Below are positions 6,337-13,255 of a stretch of DNA of 14,547 nucleotides, in pieces. Source of the DNA: Bacteroidota bacterium (GTDB lineage: Bacteria; Bacteroidota; Bacteroidia; Bacteroidales; Dysgonomonadaceae); assembly GCA_023418255.1 (NCBI GenBank), contig JAEZZZ010000120.1:1-14547 (forward strand). The letters are read 5' to 3'. Under the pieces are notes generated by a model, which searched no databases, was not told the origin of the DNA, and saw only the letters and a list, made by a program, of their open reading frames with translations. How positions within the stretch are numbered: the first letter of the stretch is position 1; every line of letters begins with the position of its first letter. The position numbers and the translations under genes are program-made.

Positions 6337-7608
6337 ATGACACAAGAAAAATTACTTTTGGGAGTTGTATCCCTTTTACTGGGCATGACCTGTTGTAAGC
6401 CCAAAGAGCAGCACAATATACTCACAGAGCAAGAGAAATCCGACGGCTGGCAACTTCTTTTTGATGGCGAAACGCTGAATGGTTGGCGCGATTACAATGG
6501 TGATTCACTCACCGCACCTTGGTTTGTTGAAGATGGCATGATTCAAGCAAAAGGCTCTGGTGCCGACGAGCATGGTTACATCGTTACTGACCGAATGTAC
6601 GAGAATTTCGTGCTTTCGTGGGATTGGAAAATTGCCGACGGAGGCAATAGCGGCGTATTGTATCATGTGGTTGAAAATCCTAAATTCGCGGTTCCCTATA
6701 TTACCGGGCCGGAATATCAACTGATTGATAACTTGGGATTTCCCGAACCTTTGGAAGAATGGCAAAAAACGGCCGCTGACTATGCCATGCACATTCCGGA
6801 TACCTCTAAGCTGATTATTCGTCCTGCCGGACAATGGAACTCATCCAAAATTGTATTTGATAACGGACATGTGGAACACTGGCTCAATGGAGAAAAAGTG
6901 GTGGAATTTGAAGCGTGGACCGACGATTGGTTCAAACGAAAAAATAGTGGCAAATGGACAAACGCGCCCGAATATGGTTTGGCAAAAAAAGGAGTTATCT
7001 GTCTACAAGACCATGGCTCGGCAGCGTGGTTCCGAAACATTAAGATAAAAGAGTTACCACGCAAAAACAGAGAGATTTCACTTTTCAACGGAACCGATCT
7101 CACAGGCTGGGAAGCTTATGGCACGGAAAAATGGTACGTAAAAGATGGATTACTGGTTTGCGAAAGCGGACCCGATAAAAAATATGGTTACTTGGCAACA
7201 CGTGAATATTATGACAATTTTGAATTAACATTGGAATTTAATCAGCAAAAAGATGGTAATTCCGGTGTGTTCTTTCGCTCATTTATCGAACCGGGCGTGA
7301 TTGTCAATGGCTGGCAAGTGGAAGTGGCTCCCAAAGGGATGGACACAGGCGGAATTTATGAGTCATATGGACGTGGATGGCTCGTACAGATTCCCGATGA
7401 AAAAGAGAAGATATTGAAGGAGGGAGAATGGAACACTTTACGCATCCGCGTGAAAGACGATAATGTGAAAACATGGCTTAATGAAGAAGAAATGGTTGAT
7501 TTCACCGACACGAAAATTGGGAAAGGACAGGGGCGTATCGCTCTGCAAATTCATGATGGCGGTGGCATCAAAGTGCTTTGGAGAAACATCAAACTAACCA
7601 CGTTGTAA
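6337..7608 (+). CDS. secreted protein with two tandem DUF1080 (3-keto-disaccharide hydrolase) domains
   Basis: The 423-residue product has a signal sequence (about 5-18) ending in MTCC at 17-20. C19 or C20 could be lipidated, but the residues before them do not fit the standard lipobox. Two DUF1080 domains follow. The first (about 36-238) has WQLLFDGETLNGWRDYNG, GGNSGVLYHV, EYQLIDN and QDHGSAAWFRNIKIKEL. The second (about 246-422) has ISLFNGTDLTGWEAYG, DGNSGVFFRS, GWQVEV, GEWNTLRI and IHDGGGIKVLWRNIKL. The fold is a concanavalin-like beta sandwich; characterised members act on sugar glycosides, including 3-keto-disaccharides. A periplasmic or surface role in carbohydrate turnover is inferred. 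The gene stands alone between its own promoter and a strong terminator, with no SusC/D pair or oxidoreductase beside it. ATG 6337 is chosen because the longer TTG start falls inside the promoter. Confidence 0.88.
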   Translation: MTQEKLLLGVVSLLLGMTCCKPKEQHNILTEQEKSDGWQLLFDGETLNGWRDYNGDSLTAPWFVEDGMIQAKGSGADEHGYIVTDRMYENFVLSWDWKIADGGNSGVLYHVVENPKFAVPYITGPEYQLIDNLGFPEPLEEWQKTAADYAMHIPDTSKLIIRPAGQWNSSKIVFDNGHVEHWLNGEKVVEFEAWTDDWFKRKNSGKWTNAPEYGLAKKGVICLQDHGSAAWFRNIKIKELPRKNREISLFNGTDLTGWEAYGTEKWYVKDGLLVCESGPDKKYGYLATREYYDNFELTLEFNQQKDGNSGVFFRSFIEPGVIVNGWQVEVAPKGMDTGGIYESYGRGWLVQIPDEKEKILKEGEWNTLRIRVKDDNVKTWLNEEEMVDFTDTKIGKGQGRIALQIHDGGGIKVLWRNIKLTTL

Positions 7609-7629
7609 CGAATTAATTCATCTCAATAC

Positions 7630-7660
7630 AATGCCTGAGCAATGGAGTTCAGGCATTTTT
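7630..7660 (+). terminator. intrinsic terminator after the DUF1080 gene
   Basis: AATGCCTGA (7630-7638) pairs perfectly with TCAGGCATT (7649-7657) over a 10-nt loop and runs into a T tract, starting 21 bp after the stop codon. This is a typical rho-independent terminator and separates the gene from rsfS. Confidence 0.9.
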
Positions 7661-7743
7661 GTGTTATACTCTTTTTTTACATAAATTACTAATTCACAAA
7701 ACAAAAAGTGTTAGCATGCGTTTTTAAATTAAGAAAAACAAAC

Positions 7744-7752
7744 TATCTTTGT
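7744..7752 (+). promoter_or_regulatory. Bacteroidetes -7 promoter element for rsfS
   Basis: TATCTTTGT fits TAnnTTTGY at every fixed position and lies 24 nt ahead of the ATG at 7776, so the transcript leader would be under 20 nt. The T run at 7721-7725 is a weak candidate for the -33 region. The TTG at 7749 belongs to this element. Confidence 0.6.
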
Positions 7753-7775
7753 GGACAAACTCATCAAAATTGCGA

Positions 7776-8135
7776 ATGAAAGATAAAAACAAATTATTAA
7801 ACAGCATTATAGAAGGAATACAAGAAAAAAAGGGGACAAAAATAACCACCATCTATTTAAAAGAGTTGCCCGGCGCCATTTGCGACTATTTTGTCATTTG
7901 CGAAGGCAACACACCAACACAAGTATCAGCATTGGCGGAATCGGTTGAAGAGATTGTCAGAAAAAACACGAACGAACGCCCCATTAAAATACAGGGACAA
8001 CAAAATGCCGAATGGATTGGCATCGACTATGGAGATATTATGGTACATATCTTTTTGCCCGAGTTACGTAGCTTTTACAACATAGACAACCTGTGGGAAG
8101 ATGCCAAAACAGATAGTATTTCATCTATTGAATAA
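7776..8135 (+). CDS. rsfS: ribosomal silencing factor RsfS
   Basis: RsfS (formerly YbeB/Iojap) binds ribosomal protein uL14 on the large subunit and blocks subunit joining, damping translation during starvation. The 119-residue product has the family blocks CDYFVICEGNTPTQVSALA (36-54), GQQNAEWIGIDYGDIMVHIF (74-93) and YNIDNLWEDA (101-110) and is of normal length. The ATG at 7776 is preferred over an in-frame TTG at 7749, which is part of the promoter and would add nine residues lacking family similarity. ftsH follows after 156 bp, an order that I recall as common in Bacteroidales. Confidence 0.95.
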   Translation: MKDKNKLLNSIIEGIQEKKGTKITTIYLKELPGAICDYFVICEGNTPTQVSALAESVEEIVRKNTNERPIKIQGQQNAEWIGIDYGDIMVHIFLPELRSFYNIDNLWEDAKTDSISSIE

Positions 8136-8184
8136 GCAGGAATAGAGAGGTTCTTATTTCGATGAGCGTAATGTTTATCCTGTC

Positions 8185-8213
8185 TGAATAAATCAGAGAT
8201 GGCGATTTATTTA
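8185..8213 (+). other. AT-rich inverted repeat between rsfS and ftsH
   Basis: AATAAATC (8187-8194) and GATTTATT (8204-8211) are exact inverted repeats with a 9-nt loop, and two outer pairs (one G-U, one T-A) extend the stem. No U tract follows, so it is not a standard terminator. It may be an RNA processing site or chance. Confidence 0.3.
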
Positions 8214-8238
8214 AGATACTTCAAAAACTTATTCCACA

Positions 8239-8247
8239 TAAAATTGT
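8239..8247 (+). promoter_or_regulatory. possible weak -7 element for ftsH
   Basis: TAAAATTGT differs from TAnnTTTGY at one base and sits 44 nt ahead of the ftsH start. It would allow ftsH transcription independent of rsfS. Weak call based on motif alone. Confidence 0.25.
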
Positions 8248-8291
8248 TACATTATATCACTGAACGTATTAAAGCAAGATTCAATTATTAA

Positions 8292-10409
8292 ATGGAGAAT
8301 AAAAATAAAAAAATGCCGCCTTTACGGCCAAAATTGAACAACAAAAAATCAAAACAACCTTTCAATTTCTATTGGTTTTATCTCATCTTGTTTATTGCTC
8401 TCATCAGCATGTACTTCTTTGGGAACAACACCACAGAAAAAGAGGTACTATGGTCTGACTTTCAAGAATATGTTTCTAACGATTATGTCGAGAGCATCGT
8501 GATTTTCAACAATAAGAACACCGCCAAAGCCAAAATACGAGAAAAATTCGTTGGCGAAGTTTTTACGAGAGATGCCGACAGGATGGTAAAAAATCCATTT
8601 ATTAGCGTCAAAATTCCATCAACACAAGGAGCTTCGGAATTTATCGACAAAATAAAAGATGAAAAAGATTACAACATAAAAGTAAGCTTCGATGATTCAT
8701 CGGAGTTTTGGGGACTTCTGATAACTATTGGCCCGTTTATTTTGCTCATTATCTTTTGGATATGGATTATGCGGCGAATGCAAGGTGGTGGGGGAGGTGC
8801 CGGTGGTGTGTTTAATGTTGGCAAGGCAAAAGCACAGCTTTTCGATAAAAGCGCCGGTATAAAAGTCTCTTTTAAAGATGTGGCAGGACTTTCCGAAGCC
8901 AAAGAAGAGGTACAAGAGATTGTAGAGTTTCTGAAGCATCCCGCAAATTACACTAATTTGGGAGGAAAAATTCCAAAAGGAGCATTGCTCGTTGGCCCCC
9001 CCGGCACGGGGAAAACGCTTCTTGCCAAAGCCGTGGCAGGTGAGGCAAATGTTCCTTTCTTTTCTATTTCCGGTTCCGATTTTGTGGAGATGTTTGTTGG
9101 CGTGGGTGCTTCACGCGTACGCGATTTGTTCCGCCAAGCCAAGGAAAAAGCTCCTTGCATTGTTTTTATCGACGAAATTGATGCCGTAGGACGTGCACGT
9201 GGCAAGAACGTGAACTTTGGCTCAAACGACGAGCGCGAAAATACGCTGAACCAGCTTCTAACAGAGATGGACGGCTTTGGTTCCAACAGTGGCGTTATCA
9301 TCTTGGCAGCAACAAACCGTGTCGATGTCCTTGACAAAGCACTCTTGCGAGCCGGACGTTTCGATAGACAAATTTATATCGAACTTCCCGACTTAAACGA
9401 CCGAAAAGAGATATTCAAGGTGCATTTGCGTCCTATTAAAATAGACGAATCGGTGGATGTTGAATTTTTGTCGCGTCAAACACCCGGATTTTCAGGTGCA
9501 GACATCGCCAATGTATGTAACGAAGCGGCATTGATTGCGGCACGAATGAAAAAGAAGTTTGTCACACAAGAGGACTTCATGAACGCCGTAGATAGAATTG
9601 TGGGCGGACTTGAAAAGAAAAATAAAATCATCACACAAGATGAGAAAAAAGCAATTGCCGTTCACGAAGCAGGACATGCCACCATCAGCTGGTTTTTGGA
9701 ACATGCCAATCCTTTGGTGAAAGTAACTATTGTGCCGCGTGGGAAGGCTCTCGGTGCCGCCTGGTATTTACCCGAAGAGCGACAAATTACCACCAAAGAG
9801 CAGATGCTCGACGAGATGTGTACGCTATTAGGTGGACGCGCAGCGGAAGAACTCTTCATCGGCGAAATTTCTTCGGGCGCGATGAACGATTTGGAACGTG
9901 TGACCAAACAGGCATACGCTATGATTACCTACATGGGAATGAGTGAAAAATTGCCCAATCTTTCCTATTACGATTCGTCGGGTCAAGAATATTCATTTAC
10001 CAAACCGTTTAGTGAATCCACTGCGCAACTGATTGATGTCGAGGTCAAAAAGATGATTGGCGAACAATATGTCCGCGCCAAAGAGGTGCTTAGCAAACAT
10101 GCTGAGGGGCATGCGCAATTGGCAAAAATTCTTACCGAAGATGAGATTATCTTTGCACATGACTTAGAAAAGATTTTTGGCAAGCGTCCATGGGTTTCGC
10201 GTTCGCAGGAAATTTTGGAATACAACAGAGAGAGCAATGGAAAAAAAGAAGAAGGGCAGCCGACTGAAACGGTCGAAGAAAATAACGGTTCCGGTTCCAA
10301 ACCCTCTATTGCTTTTTCACCCCAAGTTGATGAAGTGGTACCGCCGCCACATCCTGTGTCGGAAAATTCGACAGATGGGGCTGAAAATAAAAATGATCTG
10401 ACAAAATAG
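8292..10409 (+). CDS. ftsH: ATP-dependent zinc metalloprotease FtsH
   Basis: FtsH is a membrane-anchored hexameric AAA+ protease that extracts and degrades misassembled membrane proteins and selected regulators. The 705 residues show transmembrane helix 1 (about 27-43), a periplasmic domain (about 44-138), helix 2 (about 139-160) and a glycine-rich linker (165-172). The AAA+ domain has Walker A GPPGTGKT (235-242), pore loop MFVGVG (267-272), Walker B FIDEID (292-297) and the second region of homology with the arginine finger (RAGRFDRQ, 353-360). In the protease domain, zinc ligands are HEAGH (458-462) and probably D533 in SSGAMND. The tail after about 635 is acidic and proline-rich, as is usual for a variable C-terminus. 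All catalytic residues are intact. A strong terminator follows the gene, so sodB is transcribed separately. Confidence 0.98.
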   Translation: MENKNKKMPPLRPKLNNKKSKQPFNFYWFYLILFIALISMYFFGNNTTEKEVLWSDFQEYVSNDYVESIVIFNNKNTAKAKIREKFVGEVFTRDADRMVKNPFISVKIPSTQGASEFIDKIKDEKDYNIKVSFDDSSEFWGLLITIGPFILLIIFWIWIMRRMQGGGGGAGGVFNVGKAKAQLFDKSAGIKVSFKDVAGLSEAKEEVQEIVEFLKHPANYTNLGGKIPKGALLVGPPGTGKTLLAKAVAGEANVPFFSISGSDFVEMFVGVGASRVRDLFRQAKEKAPCIVFIDEIDAVGRARGKNVNFGSNDERENTLNQLLTEMDGFGSNSGVIILAATNRVDVLDKALLRAGRFDRQIYIELPDLNDRKEIFKVHLRPIKIDESVDVEFLSRQTPGFSGADIANVCNEAALIAARMKKKFVTQEDFMNAVDRIVGGLEKKNKIITQDEKKAIAVHEAGHATISWFLEHANPLVKVTIVPRGKALGAAWYLPEERQITTKEQMLDEMCTLLGGRAAEELFIGEISSGAMNDLERVTKQAYAMITYMGMSEKLPNLSYYDSSGQEYSFTKPFSESTAQLIDVEVKKMIGEQYVRAKEVLSKHAEGHAQLAKILTEDEIIFAHDLEKIFGKRPWVSRSQEILEYNRESNGKKEEGQPTETVEENNGSGSKPSIAFSPQVDEVVPPPHPVSENSTDGAENKNDLTK

Positions 10410-10431
10410 AAAATATCTGATAAAACTTTTG

Positions 10432-10460
10432 AAGTGTCTCACCTGTAGAGACACTTTTTT
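10432..10460 (+). terminator. intrinsic terminator after ftsH
   Basis: AAGTGTCTC (10432-10440) pairs perfectly with GAGACACTT (10448-10456) over a 7-nt loop, continuing into a T tract to 10461. This is a strong rho-independent terminator 22 bp after the ftsH stop codon. Confidence 0.93.
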
Positions 10461-10463
10461 TGT

Positions 10464-10478
10464 TTATAGTGTCTATAA
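10464..10478. promoter_or_regulatory. candidate operator palindrome upstream of sodB
   Basis: TTATAG-TGT-CTATAA is a perfect palindrome with 6-bp arms. It ends 17 bp before the sodB -7 element, so it overlaps the place where the -33 region would lie. Its outer arms TTATA...TATAA equal those of the PerR box known from Bacillus (TTATAATnATTATAA); the centre differs. A Fur/PerR-type metal or peroxide regulator is one possible binder, but this is inference from shape and position. Confidence 0.4.
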
Positions 10479-10495
10479 CAAGAATATTTCATAAA

Positions 10496-10504
10496 TAAGT
10501 TTGT
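10496..10504 (+). promoter_or_regulatory. Bacteroidetes -7 promoter element for sodB
   Basis: TAAGTTTGT fits TAnnTTTGY exactly. The start of transcription would be near 10511, giving a leader of about 100 nt before the sodB ATG at 10610. No TTTG -33 box is evident; the palindrome at 10464-10478 lies there instead. Confidence 0.6.
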
Positions 10505-10609
10505 CTTCTGTTAAAGAACTTTCATTCGCTTTTCTTTTTCGAACTTTTTTCGGTGATTTTCGTTATAATGATTGAGATTACGATTAAAAACCACTTTAAA
10601 AGACACATT

Positions 10610-11185
10610 ATGGAATTTAAAAAAGTAGCATTACCTTATGAAACCGATGCGTTAGAGCCGGTAATAGGAAAACAAACAATCGAACTCCACTACGGAAAAC
10701 ACCATCAAGCGTATGTGGACAATTTAAATAAATTGGTTGTAGGAACGAAATTTGAAAATGCCGATTTGGAAACAATCGTGAAAGAGAGCGATGGTGCTAT
10801 TTTTAATAATGCCGGACAAACACTCAATCACAATCTTTATTTCACGTCGTTTAAATCCAAAGGTGGAGGCAAACCTCAAGGTAAATTAGCGGAAGCTATT
10901 GAGAAACAATTTGGATCGTTTGATAAATTTAAAGAAGAGTTTAACACTGCCGGAACATCTTTGTTTGGTTCCGGTTGGGTGTGGTTGGCAAAAGATAATA
11001 ACGGAAAACTTCATATCGAAAAAGAGAGCAACGCCGGCAATCCGGTAAAAAAAGGATTGGTTCCTATCTTGGGTTTTGATGTCTGGGAACACTCCTACTA
11101 TTTGGATTACCAAAATCGTCGTGCCGATCACTTGAAAGCATTGTGGGATATCATTGACTGGGAAGTGGTAAGCAAGCGATATTAA
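10610..11185 (+). CDS. sodB: superoxide dismutase, Fe/Mn type (probably cambialistic)
   Basis: This enzyme converts superoxide to oxygen and hydrogen peroxide in the cytoplasm. The 191-residue product carries the four metal ligands H27, H74, D157 and H161 (the last two in GFDVWEH). The block IFNNAGQTLNHNLYF places a glutamine (Q70) in the N-terminal half, as in Fe and cambialistic enzymes. G155 is also present; in the closely similar Porphyromonas gingivalis enzyme this position is tied to activity with either iron or manganese. Ligand numbering equals that enzyme exactly, as recalled from the literature. The ATG at 10610 (MEFKKVALPYE) is chosen over in-frame upstream starts at 10553 and 10568, which would add up to 19 residues outside the fold. 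It stands alone between its own promoter and a hairpin shared with the converging pgeF gene. Confidence 0.96.
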   Translation: MEFKKVALPYETDALEPVIGKQTIELHYGKHHQAYVDNLNKLVVGTKFENADLETIVKESDGAIFNNAGQTLNHNLYFTSFKSKGGGKPQGKLAEAIEKQFGSFDKFKEEFNTAGTSLFGSGWVWLAKDNNGKLHIEKESNAGNPVKKGLVPILGFDVWEHSYYLDYQNRRADHLKALWDIIDWEVVSKRY

Positions 11186-11204
11186 TTAAATTCATTCATA
11201 GCAT

Positions 11205-12074
11205 TTAATATCTACAAGGGGCATTGCGAAAGGGCAATGCCTCTTCTATTTCACACAAACTTCTATCCGACAGCATGATTCCGGTCAGCATTCTACCCGA
11301 ATGCACGCCTTGTCTGCGTGCCGAAAAGAATAAATCGGGATTTTCGAAAGTACATAAATCGGCCGTTTCTATATTTTCAGATGGTACGCCCAATCGCAAC
11401 AGTTCTTGCCTGTTGATTCCTTTTAAATCGATATGTAGCTTGCCGCTTTTGGCGTTTCGTGTCGAGGTGGGTGAAAGGTCAAATCCATTTTCGGCAAAAG
11501 CTTGTTCCACATCATTGCCCACTTCGTAATGCTTCATAGAAATGGCGGGGCCAATTCCGGCAATTATATCGGATGGCGCAGTGCCATAATGACGCGTCAT
11601 CTTCCGCAACGTTTTTTCAACAATGTGCTGAACCGTTCCACGCCAACCGGCATGAATAGCAGCAATAGCTTTTTTATTTATATCAAACAAGAGAATGGGA
11701 ACACAATCGGCAGTGTTGACACAAAGGAAAAGATCTTTAATTTGTGTTATGGTGGCGTCTATGCCAAAGAGGGCATCGGTTTGTGCCGCTTTGTTAAGCC
11801 TTAAAAATTCGGAATCTATTACAGCGATTTTGCTTCCGTGTCGTTGGTGTGGAACGATGAATGCTTTATGCGGAGCATGAAGCATTAGTGCCAAAATGGT
11901 GCGATTCTCAAAAATACTCAATGGATCGTCGTCGGAATAGTTTCCCAAATTGAACGACTCGAACTCTCCATGACTGACTCCTCCTTGACGTGTGGTTGAA
12001 AAATGAACGATGCCCGGAATGTTTGATAACCGTTCAAATTCGAGTAGACCGTGATATATTGAGTGCTTCCTCAT
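11205..12074 (-). CDS. pgeF: PgeF / multicopper polyphenol oxidase (laccase-domain) family protein
   Basis: Members of this family (YfiH, YlmD) are zinc enzymes with purine nucleoside phosphorylase and adenosine deaminase activity; in E. coli PgeF corrects peptidoglycan misassembly. The 289-residue product has the metal site spread over QRHG (77-80, H79), NTADCVPI (C124) and IHAGWRGT (H141). Further family blocks are FSTTRQGGVS (25-34), GIGPAIS (173-179) and CTFENPDLFFSARRQGVHSGRMLTGIML (241-268). About 20 residues after the usual end form an extension (SDRSLCEIEEALPFRNAPCRY region). Its codons contain a hairpin, so the extension may have arisen by loss of an earlier stop. It is the last gene of the adk-obgE-pgeF run, 18 bp after obgE, and converges on sodB with 19 bp between stops. 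Confidence 0.93.
   Translation of the reverse strand: MRKHSIYHGLLEFERLSNIPGIVHFSTTRQGGVSHGEFESFNLGNYSDDDPLSIFENRTILALMLHAPHKAFIVPHQRHGSKIAVIDSEFLRLNKAAQTDALFGIDATITQIKDLFLCVNTADCVPILLFDINKKAIAAIHAGWRGTVQHIVEKTLRKMTRHYGTAPSDIIAGIGPAISMKHYEVGNDVEQAFAENGFDLSPTSTRNAKSGKLHIDLKGINRQELLRLGVPSENIETADLCTFENPDLFFSARRQGVHSGRMLTGIMLSDRSLCEIEEALPFRNAPCRY
11216..11245. terminator. hairpin between converging sodB and pgeF, inside the pgeF coding end
   Basis: GGGGCATTGC (11218-11227) pairs with GCAATGCCTC (11234-11243) with one G-U on the + transcript; flanking AA and TT add two pairs, and the loop is 6 nt. It lies 30 bp after the sodB stop, with a moderately T-rich sequence (11244-11253) after it. It is a likely sodB terminator and codes for the last residues of PgeF on the other strand. 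Confidence 0.65.
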
Positions 12075-12092
12075 TTGATAAAAGAAATTTTA

Positions 12093-13253
12093 TTACTCAA
12101 TCGATGCAAAATATCCGACATCAAACTCATTACCATCTTCTTCTATATCGGCATCTGCCTCATTATCTTCGGGAATCTCCTCCTCAGGTTCAAACTCGAG
12201 TGAACTTATATCCAAATTGCGATGCACAAGTGGGTCTCGCTTATCAGTCAATGGGACGTAATCGTCGGCTTGCAATTCGCGCCAAAGCAAATCTTTCAAG
12301 ACCGGTATTCCGTCTCCCGTGATGGAAGAGATGAAAACATAAGGAATATCAGGCAGATAAAGAGACATTTCATCCATCAGTTCATCGTCTAGCATATCGC
12401 ATTTAGATATTGCCAATACGATGCGTTTGTCCAGTAGTTCGGGGTTGTACCGTTTTAGTTCGTTGATTAAAATATCATATTCGGCGACGATGTCGTCGGC
12501 ATCTGCCGGAATAAGAAACAGCAAAATGGAATTGCGCTCAATGTGGCGTAAAAAACGAAGCCCGATGCCTTTTCCTTCGCTGGCTCCTTCGATAATTCCC
12601 GGGATATCCGCCATGACAAACGACCTTCCGTCACGATAATTCACGATGCCAAGATTGGGTTTCAGTGTTGTAAAGGGGTAGTTGCCTATTTTGGGCTTGG
12701 CAGCCGAAAGAACGGAAAGCAATGTCGATTTTCCAACATTGGGAAATCCTACCAATCCCACATCAGCAAGTACTTTCAGTTCTAGAATAATCCATTTTTC
12801 TTCATGAGGTTCGCCCGGTTGAGAATAACGTGGTGCTTGATTAGTCGCCGATTTAAAATGAGAATTTCCCAATCCTCCTCTTCCACCTTTAAGTAAAACG
12901 ACCTCTTCGTCATGTTTAGTTACATCGCACAAATATTCACCCGTGTGTGCGTCATAAGCAACGGTGCCGCATGGTACCTCGATGATGGAATTGGTGCCTT
13001 TTTTCCCGCTTCGATGATTGCGCCCTCCGCTCTCGCCATGTTCGGCAAAGATATGGCGTTCGTAACGCAAGTGAAGCAAAGTCCAATAGTTGCGATTGGC
13101 ACGTAGAATGATATCGCCGCCATTGCCACCATCGCCGCCATCAGGGCCGCCTTTGGGAATATACTTTTCTCTTCGAAAATGGGAAGAACCTCGTCCACCC
13201 TTTCCCGAACGACAAAATATTTTTACATAGTCAACAAAGTTTGTTTCCGTCAT
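12093..13253 (-). CDS. obgE: GTPase ObgE/CgtA
   Basis: Obg is an essential GTPase linked to maturation of the large ribosomal subunit and to the stringent response. The 386 residues start with the glycine-rich Obg fold (about 4-162, with GKGGRGSSHFRREKYIPKGG-type repeats). The G domain has G1 GFPNVGKS (169-176), G2 around FTTLKPNLG (194-202), G3 DIPG (216-219), G4 SKCD (283-286) and G5 SSITG (309-313). G4 has serine in place of the usual asparagine of NKxD, a variation I recall in Bacteroidetes homologues (T/SKxD). The C-terminal tail (about 340-386) is strongly acidic, as in many Obg proteins. The gene starts 2 bp after adk ends, so the two are almost certainly co-transcribed. Confidence 0.97.
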   Translation of the reverse strand: MTETNFVDYVKIFCRSGKGGRGSSHFRREKYIPKGGPDGGDGGNGGDIILRANRNYWTLLHLRYERHIFAEHGESGGRNHRSGKKGTNSIIEVPCGTVAYDAHTGEYLCDVTKHDEEVVLLKGGRGGLGNSHFKSATNQAPRYSQPGEPHEEKWIILELKVLADVGLVGFPNVGKSTLLSVLSAAKPKIGNYPFTTLKPNLGIVNYRDGRSFVMADIPGIIEGASEGKGIGLRFLRHIERNSILLFLIPADADDIVAEYDILINELKRYNPELLDKRIVLAISKCDMLDDELMDEMSLYLPDIPYVFISSITGDGIPVLKDLLWRELQADDYVPLTDKRDPLVHRNLDISSLEFEPEEEIPEDNEADADIEEDGNEFDVGYFASIE

Positions 13254-13255
13254 AT

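Noticed and set aside
7751..7759. TGTGGACAA, one mismatch to a reverse DnaA box
   Set aside because: It overlaps the rsfS promoter and leader and is isolated; chance is the simpler explanation.
8948..9337. Open frame of about 129 codons on the - strand opposite ftsH
   Set aside because: It lies opposite the highly conserved AAA+ domain, and its sequence has no recognisable motif; coding bias of ftsH explains it.
12421..13106. Glycine-codon-rich repeats in the obgE N-terminal part as DNA repeats
   Set aside because: They are explained by the glycine-rich Obg fold and are not tandem repeats at the DNA level.
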